Origin: Planctomycetaceae bacterium | Lineage (GTDB): Bacteria > Planctomycetota > Planctomycetia > Pirellulales > UBA1268 | NCBI GenBank assembly: GCA_018694455.1 | Contig: JABHNP010000221.1 | Location: 1-10,802, forward strand | Reading direction: 5' to 3' | DNA length: 10,802 bases | Part shown: in pieces, positions 1 through 6,584 of the stretch | How positions within the stretch are numbered: position 1 is the first letter of the stretch | How the letters are laid out: the number at the start of each line of letters is the position of its first letter | Made by a program: the position numbers and the translations under genes | The notes under the pieces: model-generated | Databases searched by the model: none | Told to the model about the DNA's origin: nothing | What the model saw: the letters and a program-made list of their open reading frames with translations, nothing else

Positions 1-611
1 ATACGCTTTGAACGCCCGGTTCCAAGCAGCAAAGGCCGAATCCCCGGCTGTGCATCAATGAGATAGAGCGTGCCTGATGACTCCCAGCCTGCTGTATCCA
101 CTCCCGTGAGAATTGGATGATCTTCCACCTTGGGTGCGAGCTTCACTTGGGTCTTTCCAGCCAGATGAATCAGATACGGAGACCCCAGAACCTTTTGTCC
201 GAAATCATGATTGAGTGTATGACGCGGATGATCCTTTGGATAATTAAATGCGTGCGTACTCGTTCGAAGACCGACAACTGCTTTACCCGACTCAATAAAT
301 TCTGTGATATGGGCAAGTTGGTCATCTTCCAGCTGAAGAAAACGCATGAAGAATATGCCGATATCAGCATCTTTGAGTACTTCAAGTCCAGGCAGACCAC
401 GTTTATCTTTCTCAGGATCCCACGCTGGATTAATGACCGTTGTCCGGAAACCCAGTCGCTCAAGTTCAGTAGCAAGGAACGGCATCGTCAACTGTGGTGA
501 ATAATGATGCGTGCCGACAACAAAAACCGCATGTGGGGGCTGCGCCGCGCCTAAAAATTCACACCAACAGACTACTCCAAACAATGCCATGGCATAAAAA
601 TATTTACTCAT
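1..611 (-). CDS. ThuA-like domain protein, exported (3' end beyond window)
   Basis: The minus-strand frame from the ATG at 609-611 is open to the left edge (203 codons), so the C-terminus is missing. Residues 1-22 look like a Sec signal peptide: a lysine near the start, a hydrophobic core (AMALFGVVCW), and a likely cut near GAA. The rest fits the ThuA-like fold (a class I glutamine-amidotransferase-like Rossmann domain). Visible elements are a first beta-strand HAVFVVGTHHYS at 27-38, LEVLKDADIGIFFMRF at 76-91, the conserved FIESGKAVVGLRTSTHAF at 105-122, FGQKVLGS at 137-144 and DHPILTGV at 164-171. Related planctomycete proteins share these blocks, but their substrate is not established; ThuA itself is linked to trehalose utilisation. 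The gene lies 66 bp downstream of the hydrolase on the same strand, so co-transcription is likely. An in-frame GTG at 621-623 is an alternative start; neither start has a strong Shine-Dalgarno sequence. Confidence 0.82.
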   Translation of the reverse strand, partial: MSKYFYAMALFGVVCWCEFLGAAQPPHAVFVVGTHHYSPQLTMPFLATELERLGFRTTVINPAWDPEKDKRGLPGLEVLKDADIGIFFMRFLQLEDDQLAHITEFIESGKAVVGLRTSTHAFNYPKDHPRHTLNHDFGQKVLGSPYLIHLAGKTQVKLAPKVEDHPILTGVDTAGWESSGTLYLIDAQPGIRPLLLGTGRSKR

Positions 612-677
612 GCTGTTCTTCACTTTCTGTCCACGAATTAGGGAAGAGTCAGTTCGTTCATGAAATGGGACGAGTTC

Positions 678-2138
678 TTATCGCTTCGGTAGGACCACTC
701 GCGTATACGGGCTCGAGAGATATGTTTCGTAGCCACGCCCGTTATGCTTCACTCTGCTGAGATAGTTACTAAAGAAATCAATCTGCTCCGCGTTGGCATC
801 AAGCTCAATTTCAGCAACCCAGACACCTCGTCGATCATCGTAGTGCATCTCTGCAAAATTATCATCCGGAATGGGCTCACTAAGATAGTGTGGACTTCCA
901 TCAGGTGCTCGATCGAACATCCACCAGATGCTGCCGCCTTCTGGTTTATACCCGTCTGGAAACTCCACAATCACTTCAATCGCATTATCAACCAATGCAT
1001 GTTCAACTTTTGGAGGTACGAGAAATCTGCCACTGATCTCTTCTGGAAAGAAATGTGTCAGCAGAAATGCTGACTTATTCGACTGACCTCGCTCCAATCG
1101 AGGATGTCCCCTTTTCCCATGTCCTGTATTAGCTCCTAAATACACCGGAATATCCGGGTGCTCTGCACCACCCCAGGCCATGTCGTACGCTACACAATCA
1201 TGCGTTCCTGGATGAAAGAGCATCGCAACGCCACGGCGCCGAAGATTCTTGAGGTTTCGAGAAATAAATACTTCGTCTGATATTTCACGAGTAAAGGTCT
1301 GAAGGTCTTCCCATGTATGGCCCTGTTCCAAAACTTCTCTATTAAATGTTGGTCCATAATGTCCCCCAGAAAAAGGCCCTCGCCTTCCTTCCTGGGAATC
1401 AAGTTCCTTCCATGCAGCACGATCACATAGCCGCAAAGGTGAATCCCAGATTGGTGAAACAGTGGCATGCACGGCTGTCATGCGATCATCATGCAATATC
1501 GCCATTGAGGGTGATGCACCATTTTTCGATCCACCAGTTACAGCAACTTTGCCTTTTTCAAAATGAGCTGACTCGGCATACGCAGCAGTAATCGCCCGCA
1601 TCAATGTTGCTGGCCAAGCCCAGTATTGAATTTTTACATGTGGATTCAGCGTTCTCGCGAAACGTTCCTCAGCTGCTCTCGCGAGATCTCGTTCGCCGTA
1701 ACTGCCGGGTTCCTGAACAACGGTAAACACAAGCCCGACACCACCATTGAGAAGTTCTCGAAAGACTCCATTAGGTCGAAAGTCTTCCTCCAGACGAGCA
1801 GGCGTACTGCCACCAGTCAGATGAAAACCCTTTGCATTTTGACTGGCAGGGACAACCATCCGTACGGGGATACGAAAATCTTGGCCAGGCCACAGCTCAC
1901 CGACATTGATCGTAACTAACTTTTGTCGTGTCACAATCTCACCTTCAACAGGATGCCAGTCTTGAAGAACCTCGACATCTAACGTCGAGGGGTTACGTAT
2001 GGCATCCATATCGAAAATTTCAGCAACCAGCACGCCAGAAAGCATGGTCAACATTCCAATACTGGCCAAGCATCGAGCGATACGACGTACTATGGGAGCA
2101 CCCCACTGAAGTGAGACTGATGCAATCGTAACTATCAT
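678..2138 (-). CDS. Exported alpha/beta-hydrolase, PhoPQ-activated pathogenicity-related (PqaA)-like
   Basis: This 486-residue protein starts at the ATG at 2136-2138, with AAGG about 9 nt upstream. Residues 17-40 form a signal peptide: an arginine-containing n-region (VRRIAR), then a hydrophobic core (LASIGMLTMLSGVLVA). The mature protein has an alpha/beta-hydrolase layout. The nucleophile elbow is VTGGSKNGAS at 200-209 with Ser204. Asp313 in PGTHDCVAYD is a candidate acid, and His340 in NTGHGKRGHP a candidate base. The GxSKxG elbow resembles the PqaA family more than ordinary GxSxG lipases; glucuronoyl esterases (CE15) have a related GCSRNG elbow and are an alternative. From about residue 380 a beta-rich domain follows (EVIVEFPDGYKPEGG, IWWMFDRAPDGSP), as in PqaA-like proteins. 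Substrate is unknown; a periplasmic or surface esterase or peptidase role is inferred. It sits between the DUF1552 gene and the ThuA-like gene. Confidence 0.7.
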   Translation of the reverse strand: MIVTIASVSLQWGAPIVRRIARCLASIGMLTMLSGVLVAEIFDMDAIRNPSTLDVEVLQDWHPVEGEIVTRQKLVTINVGELWPGQDFRIPVRMVVPASQNAKGFHLTGGSTPARLEEDFRPNGVFRELLNGGVGLVFTVVQEPGSYGERDLARAAEERFARTLNPHVKIQYWAWPATLMRAITAAYAESAHFEKGKVAVTGGSKNGASPSMAILHDDRMTAVHATVSPIWDSPLRLCDRAAWKELDSQEGRRGPFSGGHYGPTFNREVLEQGHTWEDLQTFTREISDEVFISRNLKNLRRRGVAMLFHPGTHDCVAYDMAWGGAEHPDIPVYLGANTGHGKRGHPRLERGQSNKSAFLLTHFFPEEISGRFLVPPKVEHALVDNAIEVIVEFPDGYKPEGGSIWWMFDRAPDGSPHYLSEPIPDDNFAEMHYDDRRGVWVAEIELDANAEQIDFFSNYLSRVKHNGRGYETYLSSPYTRVVLPKR

Positions 2139-2245
2139 TGGGAAATGCCTTTGATTGTGTGACTTCTAACCATTTTCGAAAATATAAAACAAACAAGTTC
2201 AGATAGCAGTGCATACGCGTTCTCGTTGTACTGTAGATGCGGCTC

Positions 2246-2265
2246 CTGAACAACAAATTGTTCAG
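2246..2265. repeat. Perfect 8-bp inverted repeat (hairpin/operator candidate) upstream of the hydrolase gene
   Basis: CTGAACAA and TTGTTCAG form a perfect 8-bp inverted repeat around a CAAA loop. It is in the 258-bp gap between the DUF1552 gene and the hydrolase gene, about 108 bp upstream of the hydrolase start. No T-run follows on either strand, so it is not an intrinsic terminator. It could be an operator or an mRNA hairpin affecting stability between the two parts of the minus-strand transcript. The rest of the gap is AT-rich, including a 12-bp palindrome ATTTTCGAAAAT at 2172-2183. No gene is supported in it. Confidence 0.5.
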
Positions 2266-2300
2266 CCACAAGGCCTATAACCACTCTCCAGTCATTTTAG

Positions 2301-2330
2301 AAAAAGACCGACGAACAGTTTGTGCTTCGT
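2301..2330 (-). terminator. Possible weak stem-loop with T-tract after the DUF1552 gene
   Basis: Read on the minus strand, ACGAA (2330-2326) can pair with TTCGT (2315-2311) around a 10-nt loop. CGGTC and a run of five T (2305-2301) follow. It lies about 70 nt past the DUF1552 stop codon. The stem is short and AT-rich and the T-run is offset by five bases, so this is only a weak candidate for partial termination before the hydrolase gene. Confidence 0.2.
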
Positions 2331-2396
2331 GTGTTGCACTCGAGAGCAAATCACATGACTGACGACTATCAGAGTCAGCATGAACTGCTAGTACTT

Positions 2397-3740
2397 TTAA
2401 ATATTTTCGAGCATTCCTGTGGCATCACCGTGCATGTTGTCCTGGACACCAAAACGGTCCAACATACTTGCATAGAGATTCATCAGTGGTGTTTTGCCCG
2501 GATATTGGACATGCCTACCCGGATTTAATCTGCCATCTCCACCACCGGCAAGGAGGATGGGCAGCCGATTGTGATCATGTCGGTTGCCATCACCAATACA
2601 ACCGCCGTAGACGAGCATCGTTCGATCAAGAATCGATTTATCACCTTCTTGGATCGACTTCAGCCGCTTGAGGAGATACGCCAACTGCTCAGTGTGAAAG
2701 CGGTTAATTTTCTTAATCTTTTCCTGCTTTTCAGGATCATTTCGATGATGTGAAAGTGAGTGATGTCCTTCGGGTACTCCAATAAAATCGTAACTACGAT
2801 TACTTCCTTCATTCGCAAAGACCAGTGTTGAAATCCGAGTGGCATCAACCTGAAACGCCATAACGAGAAGATCTGCAAGTAACCGTAGATGATCCCGATA
2901 GCTGTCAGGAATACCATCCGGCTTTGTCATTTTTTTTATACTGGTTGATTCATCCTGCGATGTTCTTTGGACCCGCTGCTCAAGCTCCCGAACACTTGTG
3001 AGATATTCATCAAGCTTTCGCTTATCTGCCTGCCCAACGACCTGCTGCAACCGTTTCGCATCATCGAGTGCAAAATCCAGAATACTCCGACTAAACTTAA
3101 GCCGATTTGCCCGCATCTGTTTTGATTCACCGGCACGTGTTCCTTCAAACAATCGCTCAAAAATGAGCCGCGGATCTTTTTCTTTTGGAACCGGTTGATT
3201 TTCACTCTTCCAAGAAATTGTTGAGGAGTACGCGCAACTATATCCAGAATCGCAACTCCCACTTGTTTTGCCACCTTCAGCACCTATCTCGAGTGATGCA
3301 AATCGTGTCCGCCTCCCTGCGGCTGCAGCAGCAATCTGATCCACTGATACGCCGGCTTTAATATCAACACCATTTGTCTTTCTCGCCTGGGCACCCGTTA
3401 AGAAGGTTGCCATGGCTCTGGCATGGTCACCCCCTCCGTCACCATTCGCATTCGCATGGTGTTGGGCAAGACCACTGAGAATACTGAAGTCGTTTTGTAA
3501 CTCACGAAGTGGTTCAAGGGTTGGGGGTAGTTTATATCCACGACCCTCTTCCTGTGGCGTCCAATTCGTCATATGGATGCCGTTGGGTGCATACACAAAT
3601 GCCATCCGCAGTGGTTCTTTTTTTCGGTCATACCCTGCTGCAGCCTGAACAGATACTGGAGCCATCGCCTCGAGAAGTGGTAGTGCAATACTGACCCCAG
3701 CGCCTCGCAAGACGGTTCTTCTTGAAAGTTGGTTTCTCAT
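2397..3740 (-). CDS. DUF1552 (HxxSHH) family protein, Tat-exported
   Basis: A 447-residue protein, close to the usual length for the family. It begins with a twin-arginine signal: SRRTVLRG at 6-13, a hydrophobic core VSIALPLLEAMA, and a probable cut near VQAAA at 31-35. Conserved family blocks are visible: RMAFVYAPNGIHMTNWTP at 45-62, a histidine-rich stretch HHANANGDGGGDHARAMATFLTGA at 94-117, and the name-giving HxxSHH at 327-332 (H327, S330, H331, H332). C-terminal blocks follow: DRTMLVYGGCIGDGNRHDHNRLP at 372-394 and LPILLAGGGDG. The many His/Asp residues suggest metal binding, as in alkaline-phosphatase-like or DUF1501 proteins, but the function of the family is unknown. Its start overlaps the stop of the upstream DUF1592 gene by 4 bp (ATGA, 3737-3740). 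A good GGAG ribosome-binding site lies 7 nt before the ATG. This pairing with a DUF1592 cytochrome-type protein is a recurring planctomycete arrangement. Confidence 0.9.
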   Translation of the reverse strand: MRNQLSRRTVLRGAGVSIALPLLEAMAPVSVQAAAGYDRKKEPLRMAFVYAPNGIHMTNWTPQEEGRGYKLPPTLEPLRELQNDFSILSGLAQHHANANGDGGGDHARAMATFLTGAQARKTNGVDIKAGVSVDQIAAAAAGRRTRFASLEIGAEGGKTSGSCDSGYSCAYSSTISWKSENQPVPKEKDPRLIFERLFEGTRAGESKQMRANRLKFSRSILDFALDDAKRLQQVVGQADKRKLDEYLTSVRELEQRVQRTSQDESTSIKKMTKPDGIPDSYRDHLRLLADLLVMAFQVDATRISTLVFANEGSNRSYDFIGVPEGHHSLSHHRNDPEKQEKIKKINRFHTEQLAYLLKRLKSIQEGDKSILDRTMLVYGGCIGDGNRHDHNRLPILLAGGGDGRLNPGRHVQYPGKTPLMNLYASMLDRFGVQDNMHGDATGMLENI

Positions 3741-6067
3741 TGGCTCTCTCCAGATTCGCGCTGTCGAAATGCAGGGCTTTTTACAATTTCTTCAACAACA
3801 ACAGCAAAACGATCGTCATCACGTTTCAGTCGATTCACAATTCGTTCCACTGCACATGCATCGTAGTATTCTAACCCCCTGCCGAGGGCAAAAGTCAGCA
3901 TTTTCTCTGAAATACATCGACGAAAATCATCCCGCCGCTCGAGTAAAAGACGACGTAACTCGTGCGGGCCATCAAATGTTTGTCCAGTCGGAAGTTCTCC
4001 AGTCGCATCAATTTCTACAGTTCCTTCACGATCTCGCCACGCGCCGATCGCATCATAATTTTCAAGTCCAAAGCCAAGTGGATCCATCATTTTATGACAT
4101 GAAGCGCAGGCCGGGTCAGCACGGTGTTTTTCCATTTGCTCCCGCAGTGATCCGGTGAGTTGTGCTGAATCTCCTTCGGCAAGCTGCGGGACATTTGGTG
4201 GTGGCTCTGGAGGTGGGGCATCAAACAGATTTTCAAGAATCCATTTTCCTCTCTTCACCGGACTTGTCCGGGTCGGGTCCGATGTGACTGTCAGAATACT
4301 GGCCTGCCCAAGCAGACCGCCTCGTCGACCGCCTTCAAGAGAGACTCGTTTGAACTCGGGGCCAGATACTCCTGATAGTCCATAGTGAGTGGCAAGGCGA
4401 TCGTTCACGTACGTGTAATCGGCGTCAAGAAAATCAAGGATACTTCTGTTTTCTGACACAATGGTACGAAAGAAGAGTTCGGTCTCTCGAAGCATTGCCT
4501 CCCTGAGTTGATTATCAAACGTTGGAAACTTCTTCTGGCTAGGGCTTACTTCTTCAAGCCCTCGAAGCTGAAGCCATTGCCCCGCAAAGTTTTCAACAAG
4601 TGCCTCTATTCGATCATCCTTCAGCATTCGCCGTGCCTGCTGAACGAGCTGTTCTTTGGTATGCAGTTCACCCCGTGCAGCAGCACCAAACAATTCATCG
4701 TCCGGCATACTGCTCCACAGAAAATATGAAAGTCGTGTCGCCAATTCAAAATCATTCAAATCACGCACTGCACCCGGATCTGGATCCATTTCCATTCGGA
4801 AAAGAAATGATGGGGAAACAAGTAGGGCTGCGACTGCCAGCTGTGTTGACCGTTCAACGGTCTCACCGTTTCGGCGAGCTAATGAAAATATTCTTCCAAG
4901 GCTTTCAACCTCTGTGACAGTTGCCCGCCGACGAAACGCACGCGATGCGAGTGGATTCAGCAGTTTCTTGATGGCCTCCGTCTGTTTCGTGACGGTTGCG
5001 GCGGCATCAATTGGGGGCTGAAAAAATCGTGTATGAAATTCAGGGAGTGATTCAGGTAACACGCCAAGCGGTCCAATCAACTCGATCGAATCAACGTTGA
5101 GATTTCTATCAAGTTTTTTCCCTTGTGGTCCTGACTTCAGATAGAAATCATTGAGAAACGCAACACCAAGCTGGTGCTCGCCCTTTTTCAGATCAAGAGT
5201 TACTTCAAAGTCTGTTGGCTGATTCCGGTCATTCCGCACAAGTTCTTTTCGTAATGGCTTGCCATCTAAACCAACCAGCATGAAGCAGGCTTGATTTCCT
5301 GCCTGATCCCCCCACGCTCGCACTCGCAAGACATACTTGCCGGCATCTTCCAACCTAAAGTCTCGCGTAACCTGACCACGCGTGGGGAAACGCTTTCCTT
5401 CAAACTGTCGACGCGGTGCCGCCTCAACATCTGTGCTCGCAATAACTGTTCGCACAATCTCATCAGCAGCATCAACATACCGCTCAAAGAGAACCGGAGA
5501 GACAGACAAGACATCCCCAATATTATCAAATCCATATCCAACATCATCGCTTGGAAACGTCTGTGCAAGTTGGAGATCAACACCAAAAAGATCGCGAATT
5601 GTGTTGTCGTACTCGTGCCTGTTCAGTCGCCTGATCGTCACCCGACCTGGCCGCTCGGGACCAACACAATCGACTTTTAAGGCATCATCAAGAATCCACT
5701 GTGCTATAAGCTCTCTTTCTTCATCGGACGGCTGCTCTACATCATCAGGAGGCATTGCCCTGCCCTGCACCTGACGAAGGATTCTTCTCCAGTTCTCTCG
5801 ATCGATTGTACGAGCATGACTCACTGTATATGTATCAATGGCAATGGCCGACTCAGCATCATCACCAGCATGGCAGTCCACGCAGTACTGCCCGAGAAGA
5901 GCTTGCACATCTTCAAATGGCACTGCATGCGCGCAGCGTAGAAAAAGGAACACCAGAACCGTGGCCATCCCAACCTTACAAGACAATAAATCTATGAACC
6001 GTGATAATTTCAAAAGAACGGGTACCGTGCTTACGCTCAACTTTTTAAATACTTCAACAGGATGCAT
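3737..6067 (-). CDS. Planctomycete multidomain c-type-cytochrome-like protein (DUF1587/1592/1588/1585)
   Basis: A 776-residue exported protein. A hydrophobic segment MATVLVFLFLRCAHA (34-48) ends in a typical signal-peptidase site. Heme motif 1 is CVDCH at 62-66, with a candidate Met ligand in AMPPDD (M105). Then come a DUF1587-type block (RRLNRHEYDNTIRDLFGVD, 146-164), a beta-rich carbohydrate-binding-like segment (about 220-335), a DUF1595-like helical part (about 365-425), and DUF1592 (RDLNDFELATRLSYFLWSSMPDDEL onward, about 435-565). DUF1588 (RGGLLGQASILTVTSDPTRTSPVKRG onward, about 582-680) contains a second CxxCH (CASCH, 654-658). DUF1585 fills 690-772 (FALGRGLEYYD). Two heme-attachment motifs imply export in unfolded form and cytochrome c maturation. 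Biological function is unknown for the family. The annotated ATG (6065-6067) leaves a long n-region and lacks a close Shine-Dalgarno. An in-frame ATG at 5966-5968, directly preceded by GGTTGGG, is a credible shorter start (743 residues). It is the first gene of the minus-strand operon. Confidence 0.9.
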   Translation of the reverse strand: MHPVEVFKKLSVSTVPVLLKLSRFIDLLSCKVGMATVLVFLFLRCAHAVPFEDVQALLGQYCVDCHAGDDAESAIAIDTYTVSHARTIDRENWRRILRQVQGRAMPPDDVEQPSDEERELIAQWILDDALKVDCVGPERPGRVTIRRLNRHEYDNTIRDLFGVDLQLAQTFPSDDVGYGFDNIGDVLSVSPVLFERYVDAADEIVRTVIASTDVEAAPRRQFEGKRFPTRGQVTRDFRLEDAGKYVLRVRAWGDQAGNQACFMLVGLDGKPLRKELVRNDRNQPTDFEVTLDLKKGEHQLGVAFLNDFYLKSGPQGKKLDRNLNVDSIELIGPLGVLPESLPEFHTRFFQPPIDAAATVTKQTEAIKKLLNPLASRAFRRRATVTEVESLGRIFSLARRNGETVERSTQLAVAALLVSPSFLFRMEMDPDPGAVRDLNDFELATRLSYFLWSSMPDDELFGAAARGELHTKEQLVQQARRMLKDDRIEALVENFAGQWLQLRGLEEVSPSQKKFPTFDNQLREAMLRETELFFRTIVSENRSILDFLDADYTYVNDRLATHYGLSGVSGPEFKRVSLEGGRRGGLLGQASILTVTSDPTRTSPVKRGKWILENLFDAPPPEPPPNVPQLAEGDSAQLTGSLREQMEKHRADPACASCHKMMDPLGFGLENYDAIGAWRDREGTVEIDATGELPTGQTFDGPHELRRLLLERRDDFRRCISEKMLTFALGRGLEYYDACAVERIVNRLKRDDDRFAVVVEEIVKSPAFRQRESGESQ

Positions 6068-6109
6068 AAAACCAGATTCGGCCTTCTAGGTGAGCGAACG
6101 AACCGAGAT

Positions 6110-6140
6110 TGAATCATTCACTTCGAATCCAGTTGATTCA
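6110..6140. promoter_or_regulatory. Inverted repeat TGAATCA-N17-TGATTCA, operator candidate for the minus-strand operon
   Basis: TGAATCA (6110-6116) and TGATTCA (6134-6140) are perfect inverted copies with centres 24 bp apart. The left copy is also part of a near-palindrome TGAATCATTCA (6110-6120). Further GAATC/GATTC cores occur at 6075-6079 and 6125-6129. The cluster lies 43-73 bp upstream of the large cytochrome-type gene start, a position suited to a dimeric regulator. This is inferred from symmetry and position only. Confidence 0.35.
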
Positions 6141-6231
6141 TGCATAGTAAGGAGTAGTGAGTTGATTTTCCTCTCCTTCACATCATTTGATTTTAGTCAC
6201 CCCAGTTTTTGGGGGAAACCGCGTGAATAAC

Positions 6232-6250
6232 GTCGTTTTGCAGTCCAAAC
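6232..6250 (+). repeat. Direct repeat copy 1 (GTCGTTTTGCAGTCCAAAC)
   Basis: This 19-bp element recurs as a 21-bp version at 6361-6381, on the same strand 129 bp downstream. Aligned with one 2-bp gap, 18 of 19 bases match. The two copies bracket the nested palindrome and TATATATA box, as expected for paired regulator-binding sites, though an old local duplication is possible. Confidence 0.45.
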
Positions 6251-6268
6251 GTTCTATTTTCACAAATA

Positions 6269-6311
6269 AGGGGCTTTTTGAAGGCCTTCAAATAAAGGGC
6301 CCCTATATATA
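6269..6311 (+). promoter_or_regulatory. Nested palindrome and TATATATA box: probable promoter/operator of the sigma-factor operon
   Basis: A perfect 16-bp palindrome TTTGAAGGCCTTCAAA (6277-6292) sits inside an outer inverted repeat, AGGGGC (6269-6274) and GCCCCT (6299-6304). TATATATA follows at once at 6304-6311. Read on the plus strand, TTGAAG (6279-6284) could serve as a -35 element and the TATATA/CTATAT region as a -10 element, with a long 19-20 bp spacer. The palindrome would then overlap the core promoter, a common repressor geometry. An alternative is autoregulation by the encoded ECF sigma factor, but no recognisable ECF -35/-10 pair was found. About 90 bp separate it from the first start codon. 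Confidence 0.4.
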
Positions 6312-6360
6312 GACGCACAATTCAATGTCCACGATCGGTAAACGTAGACGGTATTGAGTA

Positions 6361-6381
6361 GTCGTTATTTGCAGTCAAAAC
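6361..6381 (+). repeat. Direct repeat copy 2
   Basis: This is the 21-bp partner of the element at 6232-6250: it starts GTCGTTATTTGCAGTC, ends AAAAC, and differs from copy 1 by a 2-bp insertion and one substitution. It lies within the probable 5' untranslated leader, immediately upstream of the ribosome-binding site of the small peptide gene. It could therefore act on DNA or RNA. Confidence 0.45.
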
Positions 6382-6382
6382 T

Positions 6383-6392
6383 GAAGGAAGGG
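6383..6392 (+). promoter_or_regulatory. Ribosome-binding site deciding the start of the small peptide gene
   Basis: GAAGGAAGGG is the purine-rich stretch closest to any start in this leader. It ends 6 nt before a TTG (6399) and 9 nt before the adjoining ATG (6402). It supports initiation at the TTGATG pair rather than at the upstream TTG at 6354. Confidence 0.6.
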
Positions 6393-6401
6393 AATGTATT
6401 G

Positions 6402-6575
6402 ATGAAGGTGCTAGTCATCCCTATGTGTACGCTGCTTGGACTTGCCAGCGTGAACATTATCCACAATCCATTGACTCAGATAGAAGAGCACCGATTACAG
6501 GAATACTTGTCGCAACTTGAAGAGTCCATCACACCGAAATTTGTAAAAGACATATTTGAATCCAAAGAAATGTGA
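6402..6575 (+). CDS. Small exported or membrane-anchored peptide of unknown function, first gene of the sigma operon
   Basis: This 57-residue open frame starts at an ATG behind a good Shine-Dalgarno stretch. Longer versions from TTG at 6399 or 6354 are possible but less likely. Residues 1-20 (MKVLVIPMCTLLGLASVNII) are a short n-region with one lysine and a hydrophobic segment that could be a signal peptide or a single membrane anchor. Residues 24-57 are charged and probably helical (QIEEHRLQEYLSQLEESITP), ending in FVKDIFESKEM. No family is recognised. It stops 9 nt before the ATG of the sigma factor, so the two should share a transcript. Its position suggests a role tied to the sigma/anti-sigma pair, for example as a regulator or leader peptide; this is inference from context only. 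Confidence 0.55.
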   Translation: MKVLVIPMCTLLGLASVNIIHNPLTQIEEHRLQEYLSQLEESITPKFVKDIFESKEM

Positions 6576-6584
6576 ACTGTCTTG

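Larger units (their letters stand above)
6068..6401. other. Divergent intergenic control region
   Basis: This 334-bp stretch separates the two divergent operons and carries no convincing gene apart from a possible 16-codon TTG-initiated extension of the small peptide starting at 6354. It holds several symmetric elements listed separately: an inverted repeat near the minus-strand start, two copies of an imperfect direct repeat, and a nested palindrome followed by a TATATATA box. A small CCCCA/TGGGG stem-loop lies at 6200-6214. Both operons must take their promoters from here, so shared regulation is plausible. Confidence 0.75.

Noticed and set aside
117..500. A 127-codon plus-strand frame opposite the ThuA-like gene
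   Set aside because: The minus-strand reading shows a continuous ThuA-like protein with conserved blocks; the plus-strand translation shows no family motif.
3769..5021. Several plus-strand open frames of 60-129 codons opposite the cytochrome-type gene
   Set aside because: They lie antisense to a gene with clear domain motifs along its whole length, lack recognisable motifs or ribosome-binding sites, and look like by-products of its codon pattern.
6200..6214. CCCCA-GTTTT-TGGGG stem-loop considered as a terminator
   Set aside because: The stem is only 5 bp, the T-run is in the loop rather than after the stem, and no gene ends nearby on either strand.
6354..6401. Upstream TTG start extending the small peptide by 16 residues
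   Set aside because: There is no ribosome-binding site before 6354, and it would place the charged segment SSRYLQSKLKEGN before the hydrophobic N-terminus. The purine-rich site at 6383-6392 favours 6399/6402.
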